From an uncultured Opitutaceae bacterium (GTDB lineage: Bacteria > Verrucomicrobiota > Verrucomicrobiae > Opitutales > Opitutaceae), in assembly GCA_946482625.1 (NCBI GenBank), contig CAMLSH010000144.1, positions 1 to 8,685 on the forward strand: a DNA stretch of 8,685 bases, in the 5' to 3' direction. This document shows, one piece after another, positions 1-6,813 of this stretch (positions are counted from its first letter, which is position 1; every line of letters starts with the position of its first letter). The notes under the pieces were generated by a model. That model did not search any database. It worked only from the letters and a program-made list of their open reading frames with translations, and was not told the origin of the DNA. Position numbers and translations under genes: made by a program.

Positions 1-1045
1 CGGCGACGAGCATGAAGCAGCACGGCAGCGTCACCTTTCCGGCACTACGCGAGATTGTTACACTTCCGTCCTCGAGCGGCTGACGCATCACCTCCAATGC
101 CGAGCGTTTGAACTCCGGCAACTCGTCGAGAAACAACACGCCATGATGCGCCAGCGAGATTTCTCCCGGCCCCGGGATCGTGCCACCGCCTAGTAAACCC
201 ACATCCGAGATCGTATGATGCGGCGAACGTACCGGCCGCTTCCCAAACTGCGCCGGCCCGCTGAGCGTCTGCCCCGCCGCCGAGTGAATGCTCAACACTT
301 CGAGCGATTCATCCAGCGTCGGCGCGGGCATGATCGTGGGGATGCGTTTCGCGATCATCGATTTCCCCGATCCCGGCGGTCCGATGATCAGCAAATTGTG
401 AAATCCGCTCACCGCCACCTCGACCGCGCGCCTCAGCGCATGCTGGCCTTTGATCTCCGAAAAATCCCCAACGTGTTCGTCCGCCTGATTGTCGCTCGTG
501 ATCCGCGCCGCCGTCTCGCGCGGTAATGCGCGCTCGCCGTTCAGAAAACGAAACGCTTGGTCGAGCGAACTGACCGCATACACCTCCACGCCCTCGACCA
601 GCGCCGCTTCTCGCGCGGACTCCGGCGGCAACAACACGCCTTTTTTCCCGAGCTGTTTCGCCAGCCTCGCCATCGCCAGCGCCCCACGAACAGGCCGCGT
701 CGCCCCCGAAAGTCCGAGTTCCCCTGCGATCAAAAAATCCGCCAACCGGTCGGCCTTGAGTTGCCCGAGCGCCGTGAGAATCCCCAGCGCGATCGGCAGA
801 TCGTAGATCGGTCCCTCCTTCCGCACATCGCCCGGCGCGAGATTGATCGTGGTGCGCGCGTGCGGCTTTCGAAACCCGCTGTTGCCGAGCGCGGAGAGCA
901 CGCGGTCGTTCGATTCTTTGACGGCCGTGTCGGGCAGGCCGACGAGCACGAGTTTAAACTCTCCAGACTCGCCCGAGTTGACTTCGACATAGACGAGTTC
1001 CGCGTCGATGCCTTGGAGCGCGGCAGAAAAAAGCGTAGCTAGCAT
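1..1045 (-). CDS. comM: ComM/YifB family Mg-chelatase-like AAA+ ATPase (N-terminal part, cut by window edge)
   Basis: The 348 visible codons run without a stop from the ATG at 1043-1045 to the window edge. The protein opens [18 protein letters not shown], the usual start of the YifB/ComM family. It has the family's N-terminal ChlI-type domain (about residues 1-190), then the linker [18 protein letters not shown]. Walker A is GPPGSGKS at residues 222-229 and Walker B is GVLFLDE, with D307-E308. The Mg_chelatase C-terminal domain lies off the left edge. ComM of naturally transformable bacteria is a hexameric helicase that promotes branch migration while incoming DNA is integrated. The family is also widespread in bacteria not known to be transformable, where its role is unclear. 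A GGGAG lies about 13 nt before the ATG, too far to be a convincing ribosome-binding site, but the start agrees with homologues. It is transcribed divergently from the propeller-protein gene. The family call is secure; the role in this organism is inferred. Confidence 0.95.
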   Translation of the reverse strand, partial: MLATLFSAALQGIDAELVYVEVNSGESGEFKLVLVGLPDTAVKESNDRVLSALGNSGFRKPHARTTINLAPGDVRKEGPIYDLPIALGILTALGQLKADRLADFLIAGELGLSGATRPVRGALAMARLAKQLGKKGVLLPPESAREAALVEGVEVYAVSSLDQAFRFLNGERALPRETAARITSDNQADEHVGDFSEIKGQHALRRAVEVAVSGFHNLLIIGPPGSGKSMIAKRIPTIMPAPTLDESLEVLSIHSAAGQTLSGPAQFGKRPVRSPHHTISDVGLLGGGTIPGPGEISLAHHGVLFLDELPEFKRSALEVMRQPLEDGSVTISRSAGKVTLPCCFMLVA

Positions 1046-1291
1046 GAAGTGATGGGGTCTCCCGTTCGCCATTCCCAACCGCCATGATCGAGCGCGAACA
1101 GGCCGCGTTGATGGCACCACGTTTCCCGCGCGTAAAGCCCGTTGTGAGAACCGCCCATCTATCGAGACGCGCTTTGTCTTCGCGCATCGCCGCGAGCTGA
1201 GTAATCGAGCCCCCCCGTCGCCCCTGCACGATTTCCCTCGCCGTCATAATCCGCCCGTAACGGAATCTCCGGCTAACTAGAGTCCTTCTCC
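1046..1291. other. Divergent intergenic region between comM and the propeller-protein gene
   Basis: This 246-bp spacer should hold the promoters for both flanking genes. I see no strong Shine-Dalgarno sequence before either start. A CATAAT at 1245-1250, about 41 bases before the plus-strand ATG, could be a -10 box, but no recognisable -35 box lies at the expected distance, so I do not call a promoter. No tRNA, riboswitch or convincing long hairpin was recognised. Open frames crossing this stretch on the minus strand give low-complexity, Arg-rich translations and run into comM in another frame, so they are treated as shadows. Confidence 0.5.
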
Positions 1292-2419
1292 ATGCGCTTC
1301 CCCGTCCCCGCATTCATCGTTCTTTCGTTCCTCGCAGCCTTCACCGCCCGCGTCCTCGCTGCCGAACCCGCTGCCCCGCGCACCGTCCTCCCCCTCCCAC
1401 CCGCTGGCCGTCTCGTGGATGCGGATACGATGCAGCGCATCTACGACGAAGTGAAAACGCCCTATAAATACGGCGTCATCATCAAAGGCGAAGCCGACGA
1501 ACTCGTCGATTGTCCCAACGTCTTCCGCCACGGCGACCATTGGTACATGATGTACGTCTCCATCAAGGGAAAGACCGGCTATCAAACCCACCTCGCCCGA
1601 AGCGACAATCTCCTCAGCTGGGAAAAAATCGGCACCATCCTCTCTCACACCAAAGGCGAAAACTGGGACGCCTGGCAGTCCGACGGCGGTGTCTCGCTGT
1701 ACGACACCACATGGGGCGGCTCTCACACGCTTGGCACCCACGAGGGCAAATACTGGCTCTCCTACATCGGCGGCGCTCTCCAAGGCTACGAGCCCGACCC
1801 GCTCGCCATCGGTCTCGCCTCCACCGACGATCCCTCCGCTCCGCGTGAATGGACGCGCCTCCCCGAAAATCCCGTGCTCCACCGCGAGCAGCCCGACGTC
1901 CGTAGTTGGGAATCCGTGACACTCTACAAAAGCGCCGTCATCCGCGACGAGCAGGAATCCCTCGGTTGGCCCTTCCTCATGTTCTACAACGGCAAATCCG
2001 CTCCCGACGGACGGGAGCAGATCGGCCTCGCCGCCTCCCGCGATCTCCGCGCCTGGCACCGCATGGGCGCCGACCCGCTCGTCCAAAACGTCGGCAAATC
2101 CCGCTGGGCGATCACCGGCGATCCCCAAATCACCAAGATCGGCGATGTCTGGGTCATGTTTTATTTCGGCGCCTTCTGGAAACCCAACGCCTTCGACACC
2201 TTCGCCTGCTCCTACGACCTCGCGCACTGGACCAAGTGGGAAGGCCCGCACCTCATCGAGCCGAGCGAGCCGTACGACAAACAGTTCGCGCACAAACCCT
2301 GGGTCATCAAACACGACGGCGTCGTCTATCACTACTACTGCGCCGTCGGCACCGAAGGCCGTGTCATCGCCCTCGCCACCTCGAAAGACCTGAAGTCCGC
2401 TCCGAAATCCGCTCCGTAA
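1292..2419 (+). CDS. Exported five-bladed beta-propeller protein, probable glycoside hydrolase (GH43/GH117/GH130-like)
   Basis: This 375-residue protein starts with a Sec-type signal peptide: basic MR, a hydrophobic stretch at about residues 4-22, and likely cleavage near VLA-AEP (23/24). It should therefore act in the periplasm or outside the cell. The mature part shows repeated blade signatures: a short acidic turn, an aromatic-rich strand such as HWYMMYVS (83-90), KYWLSYIG (153-160), PFLMFYNG (227-234), VWVMFYFG (286-293) or VYHYYCAV (345-352), then a polar 'S-D-L-xx-W' turn (SDNLLSW, SRDLRAW, SYDLAHW). This is the pattern of five-bladed propeller glycosidases. Acidic residues in conserved-looking positions are D73 (VDCPN), D131 (QSDGG), E207 (SWESVT) and D277 (TGDPQI); which are catalytic is not settled by sequence alone. 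Substrate is unknown, and no transporter or polysaccharide cluster adjoins it. The ATG lies 12 bases after an in-frame-independent TAG and lacks a clear ribosome-binding site. The C-terminus ends in a tandem duplication, KSAP-KSAP. The fold is fairly sure, the exact family is not. Confidence 0.8.
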   Translation: MRFPVPAFIVLSFLAAFTARVLAAEPAAPRTVLPLPPAGRLVDADTMQRIYDEVKTPYKYGVIIKGEADELVDCPNVFRHGDHWYMMYVSIKGKTGYQTHLARSDNLLSWEKIGTILSHTKGENWDAWQSDGGVSLYDTTWGGSHTLGTHEGKYWLSYIGGALQGYEPDPLAIGLASTDDPSAPREWTRLPENPVLHREQPDVRSWESVTLYKSAVIRDEQESLGWPFLMFYNGKSAPDGREQIGLAASRDLRAWHRMGADPLVQNVGKSRWAITGDPQITKIGDVWVMFYFGAFWKPNAFDTFACSYDLAHWTKWEGPHLIEPSEPYDKQFAHKPWVIKHDGVVYHYYCAVGTEGRVIALATSKDLKSAPKSAP

Positions 2420-2581
2420 CTGGACACGCCCACCGGGCGCGCAGCGCGACATCGAATAACGACGACTCTTTTCCCGGACCAGACGCAAACAACGCGCCGG
2501 ACCTGCGCGCTACACCTCGGATTCCGAATACTCGCCGGTCTTGTGGCGCCCGCGATTCCCGGTCGCACGCAGCGACTGACG
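2420..2581. other. Convergent intergenic region
   Basis: This 162-bp stretch lies between two genes that face each other, so transcripts from both sides must end here. Short GC-rich inverted repeats are visible: CGCCC-acc-GGGCG at 2427-2439, just after the plus-strand stop, and GTCGC-5 nt-GCGAC at 2562-2576, just after the minus-strand stop. Neither is followed by a U-tract in the relevant direction, so no intrinsic terminator is called. Termination may be Rho-dependent or may use these weak hairpins. No gene was recognised. Confidence 0.45.
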
Positions 2582-3181
2582 TTAACCCGCCGCCACCGTC
2601 ATTGCCGGGAGGTGACCCAGGAAAAGATCGAGGATGGCCGGGTCGAATTTGGTTTCGCGCATCCGACGCATCTCAGCGACGACTACGTCCTCTTCCCACG
2701 CCGGCTTATAGGCGCGTTGCGACAAAAGCGCATCGTAAACATCAGCCACCGCAACAATGCGGGCTTCGAGGGGAATCTGTTCGCCAACCAGTCCCTGAGG
2801 ATACCCGGTGCCATCCCAGCATTCGTGATGCGAAAGCGCGATCCGCGCGGCGCATTGGATGAGCGGCCACGGGCTGCCATCGAGCATCCGAAATCCGATC
2901 ATCGAGTGGGACTTGATCGTCTCCATCTCCTCACGCGTGAGCCGGCCGGGTTTGCTTAGCAGTTCTTGGGAAAGGCCGATTTTGCCGACGTCGTGCAGGG
3001 GCGTCGCGTGATGAAGCTCCATGAGCCGCACACTATCGAGTCCCATAAGTCGTCCGATCTCGCAGGCATATCGGCTTACGCGGTCGAGATGCGAACTGAT
3101 CGATGTATCGTGAGCTTCGCACGCCAGGCGGAGACGGACGGCGATTTCGATGCCGGGGTTCTTCGTCTCGAACGTGTTCAT
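2582..3181 (-). CDS. Stand-alone HD-GYP domain protein, predicted c-di-GMP phosphodiesterase
   Basis: The 199-residue protein is essentially one HD-GYP domain of the RpfG type, predicted to hydrolyse cyclic di-GMP in the cytoplasm. All hallmark residues are present: H31 in SSHLDRVSRY, the HD pair H63-D64 with K67 (LHDVGK), H92 (IKSH), H118-H119 followed by WDGTGYP with GYP at 126-128, and D147 (VAVADVYDAL). The downstream RAYKPAW and FDPAILDLFL segments are also typical. In many relatives this domain is fused to a receiver domain; here no receiver, PAS or membrane segment is present. The start overlaps the stop of the upstream GGDEF gene by 4 bp (ATGA), and a perfect AGGAGG lies 7 nt before the ATG. 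The two genes should therefore be translated together. It is the last gene of the cluster. Activity is inferred from intact metal-binding residues; cleavage of 3',3'-cGAMP instead of c-di-GMP is possible but less likely. Confidence 0.93.
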   Translation of the reverse strand: MNTFETKNPGIEIAVRLRLACEAHDTSISSHLDRVSRYACEIGRLMGLDSVRLMELHHATPLHDVGKIGLSQELLSKPGRLTREEMETIKSHSMIGFRMLDGSPWPLIQCAARIALSHHECWDGTGYPQGLVGEQIPLEARIVAVADVYDALLSQRAYKPAWEEDVVVAEMRRMRETKFDPAILDLFLGHLPAMTVAAG

Positions 3182-4110
3182 CGGCGGTCCTCCTGCGCTT
3201 GCAGTCCGGCGGTCGCTGGCCCGCGTAACCGACGACGACGTTCCTTGTTTTGATAGAGAGCGGCATCCGCGGCGGCGCTGAGCTCTTCGATGTCGAGTGA
3301 ACTGTTCTTGTCGAAGTACGCCACGCCGTGGCTCGACTCCAATTGAAAGACGGCATTCGCCTGCGCGTTGCGCACGGAGAGCACGACATCGAGCGATGAC
3401 AACACCTGCTCCACCTGCCCCGGCTGCGCCTCGACGCCCATCGCCACAAACTCATCGCCACCGAAGCGCGAGAGTAGCGTGTCTTTGCGAAACACGCTTT
3501 GTACCGTGAGGGAAAATTCGCGCAACGCTTCGTCGCCTTTGGCGTGACCGTGGACGTCGTTGATCTGCTTGAAACGATCGAGGTCGAAGAAAACGAGATA
3601 GCCGCGCAGGTCGGATTTTTTGACCTTCTGGATGACGTCGGGATTGAGCGTGTTAAAGCCGCGGCGGTTGTAGAGCCCGGTGAGCTCGTCGATAACCGCA
3701 AGTTGGCGGATCGTGCGCTGGAGACGGTGCCGCTCGATGCTGTAAACGATGGCGCGGTCGAGCGTGAGGTAGTTGAAATCCCCCTTCAGGAGAAAATCTT
3801 GCGCGCCGATCTTAACCGCCTGGAGGCCGACCTCGTCGCTGTTGTTCGCCGTGAGCACGATGATCGGCACGTCCGGGGCGACCTCGATGATCCTGGCGAG
3901 CGTGTCGAGTTCGCGGCTGTCTGGCAGATTTAGATCGAGCAGGATGACATCAAAATCGTCGGTCTTCAGCGTGGCGACGGCATCGGCCAGGCGCGCTTTA
4001 TGAGTCGCGGAGTACCGATTGGACGGCGACTTCTTCAGCATCTGCTCGGTGATCTTGGCGATCATGAGCATGTCTTCCACGAGGAGGACTTTGATGGTCT
4101 GGTAGAGCAT
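3178..4110 (-). CDS. Response regulator with REC and GGDEF domains, predicted diguanylate cyclase
   Basis: The 310-residue protein has an N-terminal receiver domain (about 5-122) and a C-terminal GGDEF domain (about 139-295), joined by a helical linker (ERHRLQRTIRQLAV). Receiver residues are intact: acidic pair E12-D13, phospho-acceptor D59 in ILLDLNLPD, T87 in IIVLTANN and K109 in FLLKGD. The cyclase domain has DELTGLYNRRGF (141-152), metal-binding D176 in FFDLDRFKQIND and the signature RFGGDEF with GGDEF at 217-221, so it should make c-di-GMP from two GTP when phosphorylated and dimerised. The inhibitory I-site RxxD expected five residues before GGDEF reads R208-K-D-T211, so product inhibition may be weak or absent. 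No histidine kinase is present in the window. The gene starts 40 bp after the secretin stop, without a clear Shine-Dalgarno sequence, and overlaps the HD-GYP gene by 4 bp. The last ~20 residues are Arg/Gln-rich and probably disordered. Confidence 0.94.
   Translation of the reverse strand: MLYQTIKVLLVEDMLMIAKITEQMLKKSPSNRYSATHKARLADAVATLKTDDFDVILLDLNLPDSRELDTLARIIEVAPDVPIIVLTANNSDEVGLQAVKIGAQDFLLKGDFNYLTLDRAIVYSIERHRLQRTIRQLAVIDELTGLYNRRGFNTLNPDVIQKVKKSDLRGYLVFFDLDRFKQINDVHGHAKGDEALREFSLTVQSVFRKDTLLSRFGGDEFVAMGVEAQPGQVEQVLSSLDVVLSVRNAQANAVFQLESSHGVAYFDKNSSLDIEELSAAADAALYQNKERRRRLRGPATAGLQAQEDRR
3189..3194 (-). promoter_or_regulatory. Strong ribosome-binding site for the HD-GYP gene
   Basis: On the minus strand this reads AGGAGG, 7 nt before the ATG at 3179-3181. 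It lies inside the last codons of the GGDEF gene. It is one of only two strong Shine-Dalgarno sequences in this cluster and fixes the HD-GYP start. The phosphodiesterase may therefore be translated more efficiently than the cyclase, whose start has no good site. Confidence 0.8.
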
Positions 4111-4150
4111 GGGTTTGCAACGACCGGCGAGGTATTCTTCCAGCTATCGG

Positions 4151-5626
4151 CTACTTCGTCTCGGCCTTGATCGAATTCTCCGTGGCGGCATCCTTGATGA
4201 TCCGAGGGGTTAGAAAGAAGATCAGTTCGGTACGCTCTTTGTTTTCATAGGTGCCCGTAAACGCTTTTCCCAACAGAGGGATGTCACCGAGTAACGGAAC
4301 CTTGCGGCGGGTCGTGGCCGCACTGTCCTGGACGAGTCCGCCCATCACGATGGTCGCTCCATCGCGCACGCGTACAATCGAGGACGCCTGCCGGATATCG
4401 ATGACCGGCGCCTTGTTTCCGGTGGCCGATTCTTCCATGCGCACCAGCCGGCTCACCGCAGGCGTGATATCGAGCGTGATCAATCCATCCCGGGACACTT
4501 GAGGTGTAATCGAGAGAACGGTGCCCACGGTCACCGTCGAAATGGTTTCGGTGATATCCGTCTGACTGCCGGCGCCGGTGTTTTGTGTCGTCTTGGTCAA
4601 GGTGAAGACCGGCAAGTCTTGGCCGACGCGTACGACGGCGGGTTGATTATTGAGGGTCCGTAACCGGGGTTTGGACACGACTTTGAGCTCGCCCTGCTGT
4701 TTAAGCGCGTCGAGCACGGCGCTAAAATCGCCGCGTTGATGCACGACGCGAACGGAGTTGGGGGAGACCGCTGGTCCGTAGAGGGGTGTGTTGATGATCA
4801 CCCCGCCGCTCAGCGGAGCGCCCACGCCGATCACGGAATCGAGACGTGACGATACATGCTGCCAGTTGATGCCGAGTTGAAAGGAGTTGTTGAGCGCGAC
4901 TTCGTAAATCTCCACTTCCAGGTCGATCTGGCGCACGACGCTGGCGGTGACCGTTTCGAGGTATTCGCCGATCATCTCCACGTTGCGATGGCTGTCTCGC
5001 ACGAGGACGGTGCCGGAAAGGCTGTTCACCGTGTAGCTGCCATTGGCCGAGACCATGGTTTTCAACTGGTCGCCGAGATCGCCCCAGAAATTGATGATCG
5101 AGGTGTTTGTCACGGTCATCGTCGACCCTTCCGAACCGCCGCCGGATGAACCGCCAGAGCTGCCCCCGCCGCCACTGCCGCTGCCCGAGCTGATTTGCAC
5201 GGCGTTCGATCCCTGTCCCGCGCGCGTAGCCTGGATGTAGTCGATCTGGAAAATGCGCGTCTCGCGATTGCGCACGCGAAGGAGGCCTTTGTCTTTGACG
5301 AAGTAGTAGCCGTTAGCTTCGAGCAGCGAACGCATCGCGAGATCCAGAGGCAGGTTGTTGAACTCAACCGTCACGTCGCCCTCGATATCGAGGTCGGGAA
5401 CGATGTTGAGGTTGTTCGCGCGCGCGAAGATCGCGAGCGCCTGCTTGATGGGTACTCCCTCTGCGCGGAAGCTGAAGGTCGTCGCCGGCACCTCAGGAAC
5501 GAGCGCCGCGGGTGCGAGCGGCATATCCGGTACAGGCTGCGCGGTATCCTGCGCGGAAAGCGGATGCGCCAGCGTCAGTGCGGCAAGGATACAGGTCAGT
5601 CGAATAAATCCAGGGGTGTTTTTCAT
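4151..5626 (-). CDS. mshL: MshL/PilQ-type secretin, outer-membrane pore of a type IV pilus or related system
   Basis: The 491-residue protein has a Sec signal peptide (hydrophobic about 8-22, likely cleavage at LSA-QD, 25/26). An STN/N0-like domain follows at about 50-118 (FSFRAEGVPIKQALAIFARA through LLRVRNRE). A Ser/Gly linker covers 146-168, and a short MshL-type N-domain spans about 171-226 (INFWGDLGDQLKTMV; SLSGTVLVRDSHRNVEMIGEYL). The secretin domain is about 230-480 and shows GTVLSITPQVS (368-378), the signature VPLLGDIPLLGKAF (443-456) and TELIFFLTPRII (466-477). Secretins form multimeric gated channels through which a pilus or secreted protein crosses the outer membrane. The layout and short length fit MshL of MSHA pili better than long PilQ proteins, because no AMIN domains are present. 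The ATG lies 13 bp after the PilP-like stop. No lipobox is present, so a separate pilotin may be needed. The secretin call is certain; the choice of mshL over pilQ or gspD is moderate. Confidence 0.93.
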   Translation of the reverse strand: MKNTPGFIRLTCILAALTLAHPLSAQDTAQPVPDMPLAPAALVPEVPATTFSFRAEGVPIKQALAIFARANNLNIVPDLDIEGDVTVEFNNLPLDLAMRSLLEANGYYFVKDKGLLRVRNRETRIFQIDYIQATRAGQGSNAVQISSGSGSGGGGSSGGSSGGGSEGSTMTVTNTSIINFWGDLGDQLKTMVSANGSYTVNSLSGTVLVRDSHRNVEMIGEYLETVTASVVRQIDLEVEIYEVALNNSFQLGINWQHVSSRLDSVIGVGAPLSGGVIINTPLYGPAVSPNSVRVVHQRGDFSAVLDALKQQGELKVVSKPRLRTLNNQPAVVRVGQDLPVFTLTKTTQNTGAGSQTDITETISTVTVGTVLSITPQVSRDGLITLDITPAVSRLVRMEESATGNKAPVIDIRQASSIVRVRDGATIVMGGLVQDSAATTRRKVPLLGDIPLLGKAFTGTYENKERTELIFFLTPRIIKDAATENSIKAETK

Positions 5627-5639
5627 GGGCCGGTCGAGA

Positions 5640-6185
5640 CTAGCTTTCGTGCGAAAGGGAGAGAGTGGCCGCCTTCAAAGCGGGCGTGATCAACGTAAAC
5701 GACGCGCCGAGACCGATGAAATCGCGGCCCTTCCAGTGCGTTACCCAGACGCCCTCCTGCGTGGCGCTTTCCAGCTGGAGGCGGCCGATTTTGTCACCGA
5801 CCCGGCAGATGCTGTCGTTGATCAGCGCATACGTCGCACCGTCCTGCGTCCACAGAGCGGTGAGGCGGATGGTTTCGACGATGTCAGGCAGCGGCGCCTT
5901 CTCGGCGGGCGCGGCGATCAACGGGCCTGCCTTCGCGCGGGGCGAAAATGGGTCACGCAAGGAGGTGCCGAGGCCCGGCAGTCCCTTGAGCGCTTCGCGA
6001 ATGCTCTCGACCTTCTGCCCCTCCACCGGCGTTTCGTCGCTGGATTGGGAAATATCGACCGGTTCCTCCACGGCGACGGCCGCGCCAGAGCCGCCACTCG
6101 CCGGTATCAGCGAATGGGCGACAAAGATCACCGCGATCAGCGCGAGTGCGCCGGCGATCCAGGGATTATTGAGGAGCTTTTTCAT
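5640..6185 (-). CDS. PilP/GspC-like inner-membrane pilus assembly protein
   Basis: The 181-residue protein has one N-terminal membrane segment (about 9-27), anchoring it in the inner membrane with the rest in the periplasm. A Pro/Ala/Ser-rich linker leads to the motif RDPFSPR (77-83), a hallmark of PilP and GspC proteins. The C-terminal domain then reads LTALW...TYALINDSICRVGDKIG...VWVTHWKGRDFIGL (about 108-160), the small beta-fold typical of the PilP/GspC homology region. In the family this part touches the secretin's N-terminal domains and links it to the inner-membrane PilN/PilO platform. Its place directly before the secretin supports this. The ATG lies within the end of the PilO-like gene (20-bp overlap), without a clear ribosome-binding site. 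Unlike classical PilP, it appears to be a bitopic membrane protein rather than a lipoprotein, since no cysteine follows the hydrophobic stretch; that resembles GspC. Confidence 0.82.
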   Translation of the reverse strand: MKKLLNNPWIAGALALIAVIFVAHSLIPASGGSGAAVAVEEPVDISQSSDETPVEGQKVESIREALKGLPGLGTSLRDPFSPRAKAGPLIAAPAEKAPLPDIVETIRLTALWTQDGATYALINDSICRVGDKIGRLQLESATQEGVWVTHWKGRDFIGLGASFTLITPALKAATLSLSHES

Positions 6186-6813
6186 TCACGACCGGACAGA
6201 CCAAGCGGAAGTTCACCTCGATGGTCTGCCATTTTTGCTCATCGGCACGAATGGCCATCCTCATGAGGTCGATTCGTTTGCCCAAGGAAGCGAATCGTTC
6301 GAGGAGTGCGATCAGCGGGCCGAAGGGTTCGGTATTCGCCGCCACCGGCGTGAGTTTCCCACGCACGGGGATGTACGAAACCATGGTGGCCTCACCTATC
6401 GGTTCGCTGGATACGTCAGAGCTGACAAAGGTTGAGTCGAAGCCGCGATCGGCGGCCTCTTTTTTGAGCCCGCGAAGAAACGCGCCGGCCTCGTCGCGCG
6501 AGCCAAGCAGCAATCGCGAGGCAACCGCGGCCCGTTCGGCGAGCTCCGCGACCTGTTGATCCGAGCAGGCGATCTGGAGCATCGCCACTTCGTTCTCCAA
6601 GGCGAGTAGCGGTAGCACCTCAGCGGTCTCGACGCGAACGCGCGGGGCATGAAGAGCAAAGTGCCAGACTGCGATCAGCAGCATGCCGGCGCACGGAAGC
6701 AACACGGGCAGTGCACGACGCAGACGCGGCCACCAAGGCGCGTCCGGCCAGCCGGGCACTTCCGTGAGCATCAGCCAGAAACTCTTCAGCGGCGTTACAC
6801 GGTTAGTTTTCAA
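6166..6813 (-). CDS. PilO-like inner-membrane pilus alignment protein, TTG start
   Basis: The 215-residue protein has a short cytoplasmic N-terminus, one membrane segment (about 34-54, LPVLLPCAGMLLIAVWHFAL) and a periplasmic part. A helical stretch at about 62-120 (ALENEVAMLQ...QQVAELAERAAVASRLL) is followed by an alpha/beta domain containing VSYIPVRGKLTP and a long helix GPLIALLERFASLGKRIDLMRMAIR, then a strand TIEVNFRLVC. This is the architecture of PilO, which pairs with PilN to form the inner-membrane alignment subcomplex; primary sequence similarity in this family is low, so position and architecture carry the call. I chose the TTG at 6811-6813 because a strong GGAGGGAG lies 6 nt before it; the next in-frame ATG would remove 14 residues and lacks such a site. 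It overlaps the fused PilM-PilN gene by 11 bp and the PilP-like gene by 20 bp. GspM is an alternative label. Confidence 0.8.
   Translation of the reverse strand: MKTNRVTPLKSFWLMLTEVPGWPDAPWWPRLRRALPVLLPCAGMLLIAVWHFALHAPRVRVETAEVLPLLALENEVAMLQIACSDQQVAELAERAAVASRLLLGSRDEAGAFLRGLKKEAADRGFDSTFVSSDVSSEPIGEATMVSYIPVRGKLTPVAANTEPFGPLIALLERFASLGKRIDLMRMAIRADEQKWQTIEVNFRLVCPVVNEKAPQ

Noticed and set aside
687..1107. A 14-bp direct repeat (CGAACAGGCCGCGT) inside comM near 687 and again near 1094.
   Set aside because: Only two copies, one within codons, with no symmetry or flanking similarity; most likely chance in GC-rich DNA.
954..1313. A 119-codon minus-strand open frame filling the comM-upstream intergenic region.
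   Set aside because: It overlaps the start of comM in another frame and the start of the propeller gene, is rich in Arg, and shows no family signature or ribosome-binding site.
2427..2439. A GC-rich hairpin just after the propeller gene stop as an intrinsic terminator.
   Set aside because: The stem is only 5 bp and no run of T follows it, so it does not meet the minimum for an intrinsic terminator.
1277..2488. A 403-codon open frame on the minus strand, antisense to the propeller gene.
   Set aside because: It mirrors the real gene's codon bias: GC-rich third positions make the antisense frame stop-free. Its translation is Val/Gly/Asp/Glu-rich without recognisable domains, while the plus-strand frame has a signal peptide and propeller motifs.
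1906..2862. A 318-codon plus-strand open frame crossing from the propeller gene into the HD-GYP gene.
   Set aside because: It overlaps two well-supported genes, one of them on the opposite strand, and its translation is Arg/Pro-rich, typical of an out-of-frame reading of GC-rich DNA.
4111..4150. A possible separate promoter for the cyclase gene in the 40-bp gap after the secretin.
   Set aside because: No recognisable -35 and -10 pair fits in the gap, and the spacing is typical of genes within one operon.
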